Positions 15,667 to 27,873 of a DNA stretch of 33,117 bases are shown in pieces (the first letter of the stretch is position 1; every line of letters starts with the position of its first letter). Location of the stretch: NCBI RefSeq assembly GCF_000802365.1, contig NZ_JSZE01000068.1, positions 1-33,117 on the forward strand, written 5' to 3'. The notes below the pieces were generated by a model. It saw only the letters and a list, made by a program, of their open reading frames with translations, was not told the origin of the DNA and made no database searches. Made by a program: the position numbers and the translations under genes. This DNA is from Xanthomonas cannabis pv. cannabis. GTDB lineage: Bacteria; Pseudomonadota; Gammaproteobacteria; Xanthomonadales; Xanthomonadaceae.

Positions 15667-16156
15667 TACGCACCTCGATAAAGTTTGGTGTCTTCCTTAG
15701 CCAGGAAAACGGCGGCCCCGACAGCCGCTTGGCTGCCACGCAACGTTGGGAATCAATCACTTAACGCTGGGAAGAGGCCGGCACCACATCGCGCTGGGTG
15801 CCGCCGTCCGGAACGATCCGGGCACAGCGAGCCGCGCATTATGCACGGCAATCCCTTGTGCTGCAAGCACTTAGGCCCGGCGCCGGTGGCGTGCGGCGGC
15901 ACCTTGCGCACGCGGCCTGCGATGCGGCCTGCGATGCGGCCTGCCTGCCGCATCGCTTGTCGTCGTCGTCGCCAGCCCTCTCCTGCAGACGCAACGAGCA
16001 ATGTACCGGCTGCTTGCGCGCGCCCGGGCCGCAGAAGAAACGCCGTGGCACTCCCGGGACAGGCCCCGAACCAGCATTGGCACGCGCCCGGCCGCGCTCA
16101 TCGCCGCCCGGTCACACCCTGCGCCGCCGATGTGCCCCGGCGCGAGCAGGGCACGC
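15667..16156. other. Intergenic interval between czcA and rpmB
   Basis: About 490 bases. The right part is GC-rich noncoding sequence holding a short tandem repeat (15912-15944) and the sequence just after the czcA stop. The left part should hold the rpmB promoter and leader, with a short dyad (AGCCAAGCGGCT) about 55 bases before the rpmB start. I see no gene and no convincing terminator for czcA. Confidence 0.5.
15912..15944. repeat. 12-base tandem repeat, about 2.75 copies
   Basis: Two exact copies of GCGGCCTGCGAT and a partial third (GCGGCCTGC). It lies in noncoding DNA between czcA and rpmB and could vary in copy number between strains. Confidence 0.7.
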
Positions 16157-19423
<3,267 letters not shown>

Positions 19424-19548
19424 TCAGTGCGTGCGTGCCTGCGCCGCAACCGCGTCGATGACCGAAAAGACGTGTCGCTGAGGCACGGAAGCGCTGTTCG
19501 CACACACCTGCGTGCGGCCGAGGAAGCAGCAAACCGGAAACGCAGCGT

Positions 19549-20814
19549 TCAGTGATCATGCGAGGCCCCCGACTTTTCGATGTCGGCCTTCACCAGATAG
19601 CTCTGCTCCACCACCACCGTGTCGCCCGGCGCTACGCCGGACACCACTTCCACCTGCTGCGCATCGCGCGCGCCCAGCTTCACCGGCCGCGCTTCGTACA
19701 CATCGCCCACCCGCACAAACACCACATCCCAATCGCGGAACCGCTGCAAGGCACCCGTCGGCACCACCATCGCCGCCGGTTGCTGCGCCACCGTGACTCG
19801 CGCCTTCACCGCAGATCCCGGCCGCCACAATCCGTCGGTATTGCGCAGCACCGCGCGCGCCACCGTGCTCTGGCTGGCCGTGGCGGTGCCTGGCAACACA
19901 CGCTCCAGCGTGGTCTGCGCCACCACGCCATCGCTGATGCGCGTGACCGTCACCGGCGCACCGGCGGTGATGTGACCGGCGTCGGCGCCGAAGATGTGCA
20001 GATCCACCCACAAGGTGGACAGGTCGGCGATTTCGAACAACGTCTGGCCTTCGCCCGCGTTGCTGCCCAGGCTGGCATTGCGGGCGAGCACGGTGCCACC
20101 GATCGGTGCGCTCACCGAATAGGTGGTCAGGCTCAGATTGCTCTCCACCGTAGCCAGCACCTGGCCGGCGCGTACCTGATCGCCGACATTGGCGCGCAGG
20201 CTGCGCACCGGGCCGGGGAAACGCGCGGTGGCCTGCGCCTGCGCGCCTTCTGCGGGCGTGAGCAGGCCCTGCACCTCGTGTTGATCGGCGATGCTGCCGG
20301 CGCCCACCGGCGCCACGCGGATACCGGCGTCCTGGGCGATTTTGGCAGCGATGGTGGTGCGGCCTTCGTAGCTGGCATAGCGCCAGCGATGCGTCTTGCC
20401 CTGCACGGTGGCGCGCACGTCCACATCGAACGAATGCGGTTCGCCCACGGTGCTGTCGGCCAGCAGGCTGCCGTCGTCGCGTGGCCGCAACCGATGCACT
20501 TCATCGACGCCGCCGAGCCGCTTCAGATGCACTTCCACGCCACCGGCCGTGGCCGGCAACGGTTTGCCGTCGCGGTAGAGCCAGGCCTGGTAGGTGGGCG
20601 GTGTACCGTCTTCGGCGATCGCCAGCTCCACGCTGTCGCCGTCCTGGCTGAGCAGGCGCCCACCGTGTGCGCCTTTTTGTGCGTCTTCGCCATGTGCGCC
20701 GGCCTCGCCTTCGGCAGCATGCCCTGCGTGGTCGTCGTGCGACTCTTCGCTACTGCGGCCGCAGCCGCTCAGCAGCAGCGCCAACAGAAGCGGCGCCATC
20801 GAAAAGCGTGTCAT
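19549..20814 (-). CDS. czcB: CzcB-type periplasmic adaptor (membrane fusion protein), lipoprotein with His-rich N-terminus
   Basis: A 421-residue adaptor linking CzcA to CzcC. The signal peptide ends in a lipobox (LALLLSGC, Cys18), so it is probably lipid-anchored. Residues 24-55 are rich in His and acidic residues (SHDDHAGHAAEGEAGAHGED), and the protein ends SHDH; both ends could bind metal and feed the pump. Adaptor features follow: a barrel-sandwich hybrid domain with VRSLRANVGDQVRAGQVLAT and YSVSAPIGGTVLARNASLG, then a beta-barrel (LWVDLHIFGADAGHITAG) and a membrane-proximal domain (GDTVVVEQSYLVKADIEKS). The lipobox decides the start, ATG 20814. It is 190 bases from czcC, a long gap for one operon. 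Confidence 0.92.
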   Translation of the reverse strand: MTRFSMAPLLLALLLSGCGRSSEESHDDHAGHAAEGEAGAHGEDAQKGAHGGRLLSQDGDSVELAIAEDGTPPTYQAWLYRDGKPLPATAGGVEVHLKRLGGVDEVHRLRPRDDGSLLADSTVGEPHSFDVDVRATVQGKTHRWRYASYEGRTTIAAKIAQDAGIRVAPVGAGSIADQHEVQGLLTPAEGAQAQATARFPGPVRSLRANVGDQVRAGQVLATVESNLSLTTYSVSAPIGGTVLARNASLGSNAGEGQTLFEIADLSTLWVDLHIFGADAGHITAGAPVTVTRISDGVVAQTTLERVLPGTATASQSTVARAVLRNTDGLWRPGSAVKARVTVAQQPAAMVVPTGALQRFRDWDVVFVRVGDVYEARPVKLGARDAQQVEVVSGVAPGDTVVVEQSYLVKADIEKSGASHDH

Positions 20815-21004
20815 CGGAATGGGTCCTGGTTGGCGCCGATGCAGTGCATCGGGCGAACGAATGGAGCTGGCTTGCGCTTGACGCGCGCCAGGCATGGGCG
20901 GTGCTTCGCGGCCGCTGGATGATGCAGTTGCGACTGCAGTTGCAGTTGCAGCAGATGCAACCGTGCGTACGCAGTCCGCGCGAAAAGATGGGAGGCGTCA
21001 GCGT

Positions 21005-22276
21005 TCATGGCCCCACTTGCGCGGCACTGTCGAGCACGAATGGCTGCCCGGTCAGGCGCTGGATCTCGATCAACGCGGTCTGCGCGTCCAGCGCCGCCGC
21101 CAGCTGCTGCTGGCGTGCATCGCTGCGCTGTGCCTGCAGCTGCGCCCAGTCCAGATAACTGGTGGCGCCGGCACGGTACGCGCGCTCGGCCGCGGCATCG
21201 GCGCGCGCAAGTGCGGGCAGCACATCGCTACGCATGCGCGCCACTTCCAGCTGCGCGGCGCGGTAACGGCCATGCGCGTCGGCCAGCGTGGCGTACAGCA
21301 GCAATGCCTGCGATTGGCGTTCGATGTCCAGCAACGACAGCTCCGCTTCGGCGGCGCGGATGTCCGGTTGCGCGCGCGCGGCGCTGCCCAGCGCCAGCGA
21401 GACGCTGCCCAGCAACGCGGTGGCGTCGTTGGCTTCGAGCCGGCGCACGCCCACCTGCCAGTCCAGGTCCGGGCGCGCCTGGCTGCGTGCCAGCCGCACC
21501 CGCGCCTCGCGCACGCGCTGCTCGCCGTTCAAGCGCGCCAGTTCGGGCGTGGCATCGAGCAGCTGCACCAGCACCTCGAACTCGGGAATCGCCGGCAGCT
21601 GCAATGGGTCGCCAGTGACATCGCCGAAGTCCGGCGCACGCTGCCCCCACAGCACCGCCAGCTGGCGGCGTGCGGCCGCCTCTTCCAGTTGCGCGCGGTC
21701 GCGATCGAGCTCCGCACGTGCCTGCAAGGCCTGCGCGGTCAACACCACCGACTCCGGCGAGGCGCCGGCCTGCAGCCGCTGACGCGCGGCGGCCACGGTG
21801 CGCTGGCGTTGCGCCAGGGTCTCCAGCGCGACGGTGCGGCGCTGGCGGGCGGCGGTGATGGCCAGGTAACGCCGCGCCACCTCGGCCAGCACGTCCAGCC
21901 GCGCGATCGCCCGTTGCGGTGCCAGCACATCGATACGGGCCTGGGCCAGCGTGCGCCGCGCATCCAGTTTGCCGCCGCGTTCCAGCACGCCGGCCAGGGT
22001 GACGGTGAGTTCGGCCTGGTCCAGCGCGCGGGTCGGGCCGCTGCCGAACACGTTTTCCAGTTCGGCACCGATGCGCAACGGCGGACGCAGCGCGTCGCGT
22101 TCGGCTTCGGCGGTGAGGACGGCACGCTGGCCATCGGCCAGGCGCAGGTCGGGGTGCTGCAGGGCGACGCGCGCGATGGCGTCGTCCAGGGTCAGCACGG
22201 GTTTGGGCGATACGTCCTGCGCCATGGCGCACGGCACGACCGCGAAGACGGCAATCGCCGTCAGTCGCAACCACAT
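21005..22276 (-). CDS. czcC: CzcC-type outer-membrane efflux protein (TolC family)
   Basis: A 423-residue outer-membrane channel of the CzcCBA export complex. The signal peptide (MWLRLTAIAVFAVVPCAMAQ) has a probable cleavage site after AMA. Two long coiled-coil helical repeats typical of OEP proteins follow: LTLDDAIARVALQHPDLRLA with ELTVTLAGVLERGGK in the first, and PELARLNGEQRVREARVRLA with AYRAGATSYLDWAQLQAQRS in the second. The LERGGK and PDL elements are common in CzcC relatives. There is no lipobox. It lies 55 bases after the small His-rich gene and upstream of czcB, giving the usual C-B-A order. Confidence 0.92.
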   Translation of the reverse strand: MWLRLTAIAVFAVVPCAMAQDVSPKPVLTLDDAIARVALQHPDLRLADGQRAVLTAEAERDALRPPLRIGAELENVFGSGPTRALDQAELTVTLAGVLERGGKLDARRTLAQARIDVLAPQRAIARLDVLAEVARRYLAITAARQRRTVALETLAQRQRTVAAARQRLQAGASPESVVLTAQALQARAELDRDRAQLEEAAARRQLAVLWGQRAPDFGDVTGDPLQLPAIPEFEVLVQLLDATPELARLNGEQRVREARVRLARSQARPDLDWQVGVRRLEANDATALLGSVSLALGSAARAQPDIRAAEAELSLLDIERQSQALLLYATLADAHGRYRAAQLEVARMRSDVLPALARADAAAERAYRAGATSYLDWAQLQAQRSDARQQQLAAALDAQTALIEIQRLTGQPFVLDSAAQVGP

Positions 22277-22331
22277 GAGGGTGTCTCCGGAATCGGGATC
22301 GATGGACAGGCCGGCAGCTGCCGGCGAGGCA

Positions 22332-22715
22332 TCAGGCCGCGATCGGGGGACGCAATCCGGTCTCGCTCAGGTGCGAGCGGTAGTGCGCAAACACGGCCAC
22401 GGGCCGGGCGTGCGCGTGCGTGGACAACGGCAGCCAGGCCAGCGCCGGCAAGACAGCCGGATTCTGGCCGTGGCAGTAGCCGCTATGCATCAGGGCGTGC
22501 ATCAGGCCGGCCCCATCGCGCTCGCCGGCATCGCCTTCGTCGGCGCCGTCATGGCCATGCGGCGCGGTGTCTTCCAGATGCATCTGGTCGTGCGCCAATG
22601 CATGCACATCGCCCAATGCGCAGGCCACCGGCGCCACCAGCACGCCCAGCGCCAGCACTGCCAGCGCCATCAGGCGCAGCAAGGGGTGCAACAGGCGGGC
22701 GCGACGCAGCAGCAT
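22332..22715 (-). CDS. CzcI-like small His-rich exported protein
   Basis: A 127-residue protein with a hydrophobic N-terminal segment (LLRLMALAVLALGVLVAPVA) that could be a signal peptide or membrane anchor. A His- and acid-rich middle follows (HALAHDQMHLEDTAPHGHDGADEGD) with HALMHSGYCHG, then a C-terminus FAHYRSHLSETGLRPP. Position at the head of the czcCBA cluster, size, His content and a SH...RPP-type ending resemble CzcI, a periplasmic regulator of czc expression. Sequence resemblance is weak, so this is tentative; a metal-sensing or metal-buffering role is inferred. Start ATG 22715. Confidence 0.65.
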   Translation of the reverse strand: MLLRRARLLHPLLRLMALAVLALGVLVAPVACALGDVHALAHDQMHLEDTAPHGHDGADEGDAGERDGAGLMHALMHSGYCHGQNPAVLPALAWLPLSTHAHARPVAVFAHYRSHLSETGLRPPIAA

Positions 22716-22770
22716 GGGCGCAGCGTATAGAGCCCAGGGTGGTTACACAATTGCATGCGGGTGTGGCGTG

Positions 22771-22821
22771 GCTCTTTCTGCTCGGATGCTCTTTCTGCTC
22801 GGATGCTCTGTCTGCTCGGAT
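22771..22821. repeat. 17-base tandem repeat, three copies
   Basis: GCTCTTTCTGCTCGGAT twice exactly, then once with one change (GCTCTGTCTGCTCGGAT), followed by a degenerate start of a fourth. It begins about 56 bases upstream of the CzcI-like gene start, within the likely promoter region. Confidence 0.9.
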
Positions 22822-22864
22822 ACTCTTAAAGCGTGGTGGGTCGAGGGCGCGGTGCCCTCACCGC

Positions 22865-22932
22865 TCGCGGGACACGCCGTCAACCCGTCCATGGGGGCTC
22901 GGTGGCGGCATCCATGCCGCCAACGGTCCCGC
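22865..22932 (+). repeat. Dispersed palindromic repeat, copy R1 of an inverted pair
   Basis: Starts TCGCGGGACACGCCG, contains the palindrome GGCGGCATCCATGCCGCC and ends GGTCCCGC. The reverse complement of 23070-23136 aligns along its length with few mismatches. This element type appears repeatedly in Xanthomonas intergenic DNA, as I recall; no search was done. Confidence 0.8.
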
Positions 22933-23069
22933 AATCGGTAAGGGCACCGCACCAGACAATTGGCTGGTGGCTTGTTGAAGAGCGAAGAAACAGCGTCGCA
23001 AGTTTGCTGATCGCTTGTTGAAAACTCTGCACACCGACCAACTCGACTGGTCCTTGCGCGCCCACCGTC

Positions 23070-23136
23070 GCGGGACCCTTGGCGGCATGGATGCCGCCAC
23101 GGAGCTACATGGACGTACTTGCAGCGTGTCCCGCGA
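23070..23136 (-). repeat. Dispersed palindromic repeat, copy R2 of an inverted pair
   Basis: Reverse-complement partner of R1. Starts GCGGGACCCTTGGCGGCATG on the plus strand and ends GCGTGTCCCGCGA. The outer 13 bases and the 29-base core match R1 closely; the part between (about 20 bases) has diverged more. Confidence 0.8.
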
Positions 23137-23178
23137 TGGTGGGCGGGCAAGGGCCCTGCAGCAAACTCGCAGCCTCGG

Positions 23179-23209
23179 TCGAGTGGGCGGTGCCCTCACC
23201 GCTCGCGGC
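23179..23209 (+). repeat. Direct repeat of 22841-22871
   Basis: Both copies start TCGAG and contain GCGGTGCCCTCACCGCTCGC exactly, with a few differences between. In the first copy this sequence runs directly into R1; here it stops at the end of the DUF885 gene region, so it looks like a truncated third copy of the same larger element. Confidence 0.75.
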
Positions 23210-23247
23210 ATCCCAACTCGATGCCCTCAGACGCCGTTACCAGCACA

Positions 23248-25062
23248 TCACGGTGCGTTGGCAGCGGCTGGCTTGGACTTGATCGGGCGTGCCTTGCTCT
23301 CGGCGATGAAGGCGCGCACCTGCTGCTCCAGCACTGGCAGGGTGACCGAACCCTGCTTCAGCACCACGTCGTGGAACGCCTTGATGTCGAAGCGCTCGCC
23401 CAGTTGCTGTTCGGCCTCGGCGCGCAGCTTGACGATGCTGATCTCGCCCAGCTTGTAGCTCAGCGCCTGGCCCGGCCATGAGATGTAGCGGTCCACCTCG
23501 GTGGTGACTTCGTGCTCGCTGAGTGCGGTGCGGTCGCGCAGGTAGGCCAGCGCTTGCGCGCGGCTCCAGCCGTCGTGGTGCACGCCGGTGTCGATGACCA
23601 GCCGGCAGGCACGCCACATTTCGTAGGTGAGCCGACCGAATTCTTCATAAGGCGTCTCGTAGATACCCATCTCCTGGCCGAGCTTTTCGGTGTACAGCGC
23701 CCAGCCTTCGCCATAGGCGGAGATATAGTTTTCGCGGCGGAACGCGGGCTGCTCGCCCTGCTCCAGCGCCAGCGAGCCCTGCAGCGAATGCCCGGGCGAG
23801 GACTCGTGCAAGGTCAACGCCGGCAGGTTGTACAGCGGCCGCGATGGCAGGTTGTAGGTGTTGACCCAATACGTCGTGGCGCCACCGCGGCCGGCGGTCC
23901 AGAACGGGGCGATATCGTCGGGTACCGGCTTGATGGTGAAGCGCCCGCGCGGCAGGGTGCCGATGAACTTGCCCACCTGCCCGTCCACGCGCTTGGAGAT
24001 CCACGCCGCGCGATCGAGCAACTCCTGCGGGGTCTTGGCGTAGAACTGCGGGTCGGTGCGCAGGAAGGTGAGGAACTGCGCGAAGCTGCCCTTGAAACCC
24101 ACCTGCTTGATGATGGCATTCATCTGCGACTGGATGCGCGCCACTTCGTCCAGGCCGATCCGGTGGATCTGCTCAGGGCTCAGCTCCAGCGTGGTGTATT
24201 CGCGGATCTGCTGGCGATAGAAGGCCTCGCCGTCGGGCAATGCTTCGGCCGCCAGCGTCGTGCGCGCCTTGGGCATGTAGTCGTTGCGGAAGAAGGCCAG
24301 CAACTTGCTGTACGCCGGAAGGACGGCCGTGCTCAGCGCGGCCTTGGCCTGTTCGCGTAGTTGCGCCTGTTCGGCGGCGGGGATCTGCGAAGGCAGCTGC
24401 TTGAACGGCGCGTAGAAGGTCGATTCGGTGGGGTCCTTGACCTCGGCGATGGTGGCGATGGAGACATCGCGCCCATCGAGCACCGCGCGCGGCACGCTGA
24501 ACCCGCGCGCCAGGCCGGCGCGCATGTTGACCATCTGTTGGTCGAAATAGCGCGGCACATCGTTCAGGCGCGCGATGTAGGCGCGGTATTCGGCAGCGGT
24601 CTTCATCGGCCGCTGCGCCATGAAGCCCAAGTTCGACCAGAACGAGCTATCGGAGTTGAACGGCATTTCGTACAGGCGCAGGCGCACGTCGGCGGCCAGG
24701 TTTTCCACCTGTGGGCGGTAGATGGCGAAGTTGATCTGGTTGGCCGGCGAGAGCTGCTTCGGGTCGATACCGTCGAGCTGCTTGAGCACGCCGTCCCACA
24801 CCGCCAGGCGCGCCTGCTGGGCGGCCGCGCTGACATCCGGCAGATGCGTGTTGTCGCCGGTGGTGTCGCTGTCTTCGTCGGCCTGCCCGGTTTCGGCCTG
24901 CCGCCAAGCCCACTCTTTTTCGTAGATCGCGCGGAAGCGTGCATCGGCGGGCGCTTCGGCGGTGAGCGTGGCCGGCGCGGGCGGCGTGGCGGCCTGCGCG
25001 GAAGCGACGAACGAGGTGCCCAGCAGGGCGAGCGAGAGTGCGACGGCGAGCGGAGAGGTCAC
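23248..25062 (-). CDS. DUF885 family metallopeptidase-like exported protein
   Basis: A 604-residue protein with a signal peptide (about 1-24, ending ASAQA) and a DUF885 domain over most of its length. The family's catalytic-looking motifs are present: TLHESSPGHSLQ (H419, E420, H425) and, about 27 residues on, SAYGEGWALYTEKLG (E452). This HESxxGH...E layout is a gluzincin-like zinc site, so a periplasmic or secreted peptidase is likely, but the substrate is unknown. WPGQALSYKLGEISI near 530 is also conserved in the family. The start is GTG at 25062 with only a weak ribosome-binding site. It stands alone, with gaps of 390 bases or more on both sides. Confidence 0.88.
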   Translation of the reverse strand: MTSPLAVALSLALLGTSFVASAQAATPPAPATLTAEAPADARFRAIYEKEWAWRQAETGQADEDSDTTGDNTHLPDVSAAAQQARLAVWDGVLKQLDGIDPKQLSPANQINFAIYRPQVENLAADVRLRLYEMPFNSDSSFWSNLGFMAQRPMKTAAEYRAYIARLNDVPRYFDQQMVNMRAGLARGFSVPRAVLDGRDVSIATIAEVKDPTESTFYAPFKQLPSQIPAAEQAQLREQAKAALSTAVLPAYSKLLAFFRNDYMPKARTTLAAEALPDGEAFYRQQIREYTTLELSPEQIHRIGLDEVARIQSQMNAIIKQVGFKGSFAQFLTFLRTDPQFYAKTPQELLDRAAWISKRVDGQVGKFIGTLPRGRFTIKPVPDDIAPFWTAGRGGATTYWVNTYNLPSRPLYNLPALTLHESSPGHSLQGSLALEQGEQPAFRRENYISAYGEGWALYTEKLGQEMGIYETPYEEFGRLTYEMWRACRLVIDTGVHHDGWSRAQALAYLRDRTALSEHEVTTEVDRYISWPGQALSYKLGEISIVKLRAEAEQQLGERFDIKAFHDVVLKQGSVTLPVLEQQVRAFIAESKARPIKSKPAAANAP

Positions 25063-25235
25063 GTGCGGAAAGCCTGATCTGGAGCGAACGCCCGATCATG
25101 GCAGCCCACGCCCGCGCTGCCATGGGCCGGAAGTCCCAATGCGGGCAGACGCGCTGTGGTGGCTGTTGAGCTCCCTCGCCTGCCTTGGAGAGCGTGTGGG
25201 GCTGTTGAGCTGATTGGCCGGAGTGTCATGCACTG

Positions 25236-25281
25236 CCCCCATCCGCCCTGCGGGCACCTTCCCCCGCAGGCGGGGGAAGGG
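25236..25281 (+). repeat. Dispersed palindromic element, copy D
   Basis: CCCCATCCGCCC lead, small GCCC-TG-CGGGC hairpin, then a perfect stem CCTTCCCCCGC / GCGGGGGAAGG (25257-25280). Nearly identical to copy A at 4.9 kb. Confidence 0.8.
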
Positions 25282-25386
25282 ACCTGGTGGTTGTCGAGGG
25301 TTGTTTGGTTGTCTTTCCGCCGGGGCGGAGCACTGCCGTCTTTCTACCGGGCGGAGCAACTGACGTTACTGGCGAGGTCGGTCTTG

Positions 25387-25425
25387 CCCCCTCTCCCGCC
25401 TGCGGGAGAGGGCTGGGGTGAGGGC
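25387..25425 (-). repeat. Dispersed palindromic element, variant copy E / possible rsmG terminator
   Basis: A perfect 10-base-pair stem (CCCTCTCCCG-CCTG-CGGGAGAGGG, 25389-25412) followed by TGGGGTGAGGGC, which reads GCCCTCACCCCA on the minus strand, like the lead of the other copies. It lacks a T-run, so termination is uncertain. Confidence 0.6.
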
Positions 25426-25454
25426 CGCTTGAGGCCGATCGGCGTCGCCTCGGC

Positions 25455-26093
25455 TCAGGCCTTGCGCACCACCACCAGATGCCGCTCGCCCTCCAGGCCG
25501 GGCACCTGCAGCGGATGCACCTCGCTCATGGTCCAGCCGGCAGGCAATGCGGCGATTTCCTCGTGCGGATAGACGCCCTTCATTGCCAGCAGGCTGCCGC
25601 CCCGGCGCAACAGGTGGCCGCCGACATTGATGATGCCGGCCAGCGTGTCCAGCGCGCGCGCGGTGAGGTGGTCGTAGGCGGCCGGCTCGTCCAGCGCTTC
25701 GGCGCGCGATTCGGCCACCCGCGCATTGCGCAGCTCCAGGTGACGCAGGGTCTCGCGCATGAAGCGGGCCTTCTTGCCGTTGCTTTCCACCAGAGTCACC
25801 TGCAGTTGCGGGCGGGTGATGGCCAGCGGGATGCCGGGCAGGCCGGGGCCGGTACCCAGGTCGGCAAGGGTGCCGCTGGCGATGTAGGGCTGCATGGCCA
25901 GGGAATCGAGCAGGTGGCGGGTGACCATCTCGCGTGGGTCGCGCACGGCGGTGAGGTTGTAGGTCTTGTTCCAGCGCACCAGCAGGGCCAGGTAACGCAG
26001 CAGCGGCGCGGCGAAGGCCGCATCCAGGGATTGGGCCTGCAGGCCGCGCTCGAGCGCGGCGGAGACATCGGGGGCGAGTGCGGCATCGTTCAT
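25455..26093 (-). CDS. rsmG: 16S rRNA (guanine-527 N7) methyltransferase
   Basis: A 212-residue SAM-dependent methyltransferase (formerly GidB) that makes m7G527 in 16S rRNA; its loss gives low-level streptomycin resistance in several bacteria. The SAM-binding motif [17 protein letters not shown] lies at about residues 70-86, with [14 protein letters not shown] next (acidic end of strand 2), [13 protein letters not shown], and a C-terminal [13 protein letters not shown] stretch typical of the family. ATG 26093 was chosen because family similarity starts just after it; an open extension to 26570 overlaps the divergent phoD gene and has no similarity. No gidA neighbour is present here. Confidence 0.94.
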   Translation of the reverse strand: MNDAALAPDVSAALERGLQAQSLDAAFAAPLLRYLALLVRWNKTYNLTAVRDPREMVTRHLLDSLAMQPYIASGTLADLGTGPGLPGIPLAITRPQLQVTLVESNGKKARFMRETLRHLELRNARVAESRAEALDEPAAYDHLTARALDTLAGIINVGGHLLRRGGSLLAMKGVYPHEEIAALPAGWTMSEVHPLQVPGLEGERHLVVVRKA

Positions 26094-26286
26094 GGCGCGA
26101 TTATCGCAGCTGGGGTGTCGTGCGGGCGCGCGTGTGCAGGCGAGGATGCTGCCGGGTTGTCCGGGCCGACCCGGCCGACGCCTCTTCGCAACGCTGGACA
26201 CACGCGCTGGACCCACCGCAATGGACACGTGCCGGTAAGACAGCGGCGCTATATCTGGACACCGCTGCCAGAGCTTGGAGAACGCC

Positions 26287-27873
26287 ATGCCCGCCTCCGA
26301 TCGCGCCCGCCGCCGCCTCCTGCAAGGATTGGGTGCCGGCCTGTTGCTGCCAGCCACTGCCGGCTGGTCCGCGCGCAGCCTGGCCGCGCCTTCCGGGCGC
26401 CCACTGATCACCGACGGAGTGCAGAGCGGCGATGCGCTGGAAGACCGCGCGATGCTATGGAGCCGTGCAGATCGGCCGGCGCGGATGCGGGTGGAATGGG
26501 ACACGCGCCCCAGCCTGCGCCAGGCACGCCGGGTCGATGGACCGATGGCGGTGGCCGCCCACGATTTCACTGCGCGCGTGGACCTGAGCGGCCTGCCGCG
26601 TGATCAGGACATCTTCTACCGGGTGCGCTTCGAGGACGCCGACAGCGGGGTACTGAGCGCGCCGGTACATGGCCATCTGCGCAGCGCGCCGCGGACACGG
26701 CGCGACGTGCGTTTTGTCTGGAGCGGCGACACGGTCGGCCAGGGCTTCGGCATCAATCCGGACATCGGCGGCATGCGCATCTACAGCGCCATGCGCGAAC
26801 GCAACCCGGATTTCTTCCTGCACAGCGGCGACACCATCTACGCCGACAGCCCGGTTCCGGCCGAACTCACCGTCGAAGACGGCAAGCGCTGGCGCAACCT
26901 CACCACTGCGGCCAAGAGCAAGGTGGCCGAAACGCTGGACGAATTCCGCGGCAATTACCGGTACAACCTGCTGGACGAGCATGTGCGCCGTTTCAATGCC
27001 GAGGTGCCGCAACTGTGGCAATGGGACGACCACGAAACCACCAACAACTGGTCGCCCGGCAAGCAGCTGGATGCGCGCTACCAGGTGCGCGAGATCGACG
27101 TGCTGGCCCAACGCGCGCGCCAGGCCTTCCTGGAATACGCACCGCTGCGCAGCGTGCGCGCCGATGGCAACGGGCGCATCTACCGCAAGATCGCCTACGG
27201 CCCGTTGCTGGACGTGTTCGTGCTGGACATGCGCAGCTACCGCGGCGCCAACAGCGACAACCTGCAACCGCAACCCGGCCCCGATGCCGCCTTTCTCGGG
27301 CCGGAGCAATTGGCGTGGCTGCAGCGCGAATTGGCCGGCTCGCGCGCGCAGTGGAAGGTGATTGCCGCCGACATGCCGATCGGCCTGCAGGTGCCCGATG
27401 GCGAAGATGCGACCGGGCGCCCGCGCTGGGAAGCGATCGCCAATGGCGATGACGGCGTGCCGCGTGGCCGTGAGCAGGAAATTGCCACGCTGCTGCGCTT
27501 CATCAGCCGTGCGCGCATCCGCAACACGGTGTGGCTCACTGCCGACGTGCATTACTGCGCAGCCCATTACTACCACCCCGACCGCGCCGCGTTTCAGCAG
27601 TTCGAGCCGTTCTGGGAATTCGTCGGCGGCCCGCTCAATGCCGGCAGCTTCGGACCGAACGCGCTGGATGCCACCTTCGGCCCCACGGTGGTGTTCCAGA
27701 AGGCGCCGCCTGCACCCAATACCTCACCGTTGGCCGGGTACCAGTTCTTCGGCGAGGTGGAGATCGATGGCGCCAGCGGCGTGCTGACGGTGACCTTGCG
27801 CGACCTGGATGGCGTGGCACAGTTCCGTCAGCCGATCCTGCCGTATGGCGCGGGGCCTCACGCGGCCGCGTGA
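26287..27873 (+). CDS. phoD: PhoD-type alkaline phosphatase/phosphodiesterase, Tat-exported
   Basis: A 528-residue calcium/iron-type PhoD phosphatase that releases phosphate from phosphoesters outside the cytoplasm. The N-terminus has an Arg-rich stretch before a hydrophobic segment ([20 protein letters not shown]), consistent with a twin-arginine signal. A PhoD N-terminal domain follows ([20 protein letters not shown]), then the metallophosphatase core: [45 protein letters not shown], and [15 protein letters not shown] near residues 410-425. The metal-ligand Asp, Cys/Asn and His positions look present. GGAG at 26277-26280 supports ATG 26287 over the TTG at 26275. It is divergent from rsmG; its stop overlaps the PPTase gene. 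Low-phosphate control is likely from the family, but no Pho box was identified. Confidence 0.9.
   Translation: MPASDRARRRLLQGLGAGLLLPATAGWSARSLAAPSGRPLITDGVQSGDALEDRAMLWSRADRPARMRVEWDTRPSLRQARRVDGPMAVAAHDFTARVDLSGLPRDQDIFYRVRFEDADSGVLSAPVHGHLRSAPRTRRDVRFVWSGDTVGQGFGINPDIGGMRIYSAMRERNPDFFLHSGDTIYADSPVPAELTVEDGKRWRNLTTAAKSKVAETLDEFRGNYRYNLLDEHVRRFNAEVPQLWQWDDHETTNNWSPGKQLDARYQVREIDVLAQRARQAFLEYAPLRSVRADGNGRIYRKIAYGPLLDVFVLDMRSYRGANSDNLQPQPGPDAAFLGPEQLAWLQRELAGSRAQWKVIAADMPIGLQVPDGEDATGRPRWEAIANGDDGVPRGREQEIATLLRFISRARIRNTVWLTADVHYCAAHYYHPDRAAFQQFEPFWEFVGGPLNAGSFGPNALDATFGPTVVFQKAPPAPNTSPLAGYQFFGEVEIDGASGVLTVTLRDLDGVAQFRQPILPYGAGPHAAA

Larger units (their letters stand above)
22716..23247. other. 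Repeat block between the DUF885 gene and the czc cluster
   Basis: About 530 bases with no supported gene. It holds a 17-base tandem repeat (22771-22821), an inverted pair of about 68-base elements (22865-22932 and 23070-23136), a pair of direct repeats (22841-22871 and 23179-23209), and two CTTGTTGAA direct repeats near 22970 and 23013. The czc promoter should also be here, close to 22716-22770. Confidence 0.75.
25063..25454. other. Repeat-bearing interval between rsmG and the DUF885 gene
   Basis: About 390 bases without a gene. It holds dispersed element copy D (25236-25281) and a hairpin-rich variant, copy E (25387-25425). Between them are two similar GGGGCGGAGCA / CCGGGCGGAGCA stretches. 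Copy E lies about 30 bases after the rsmG stop and may act as its terminator. Confidence 0.65.

Noticed and set aside
20894-22978. 694-codon open frame on the plus strand over czcC and the CzcI-like gene
   Set aside because: It spans two minus-strand genes and the repeat block with no recognisable domain; treated as an artefact of GC bias.
22841-23209. Possible CRISPR array
   Set aside because: Repeats are few, long, inverted and not regularly spaced, and no cas genes are present.
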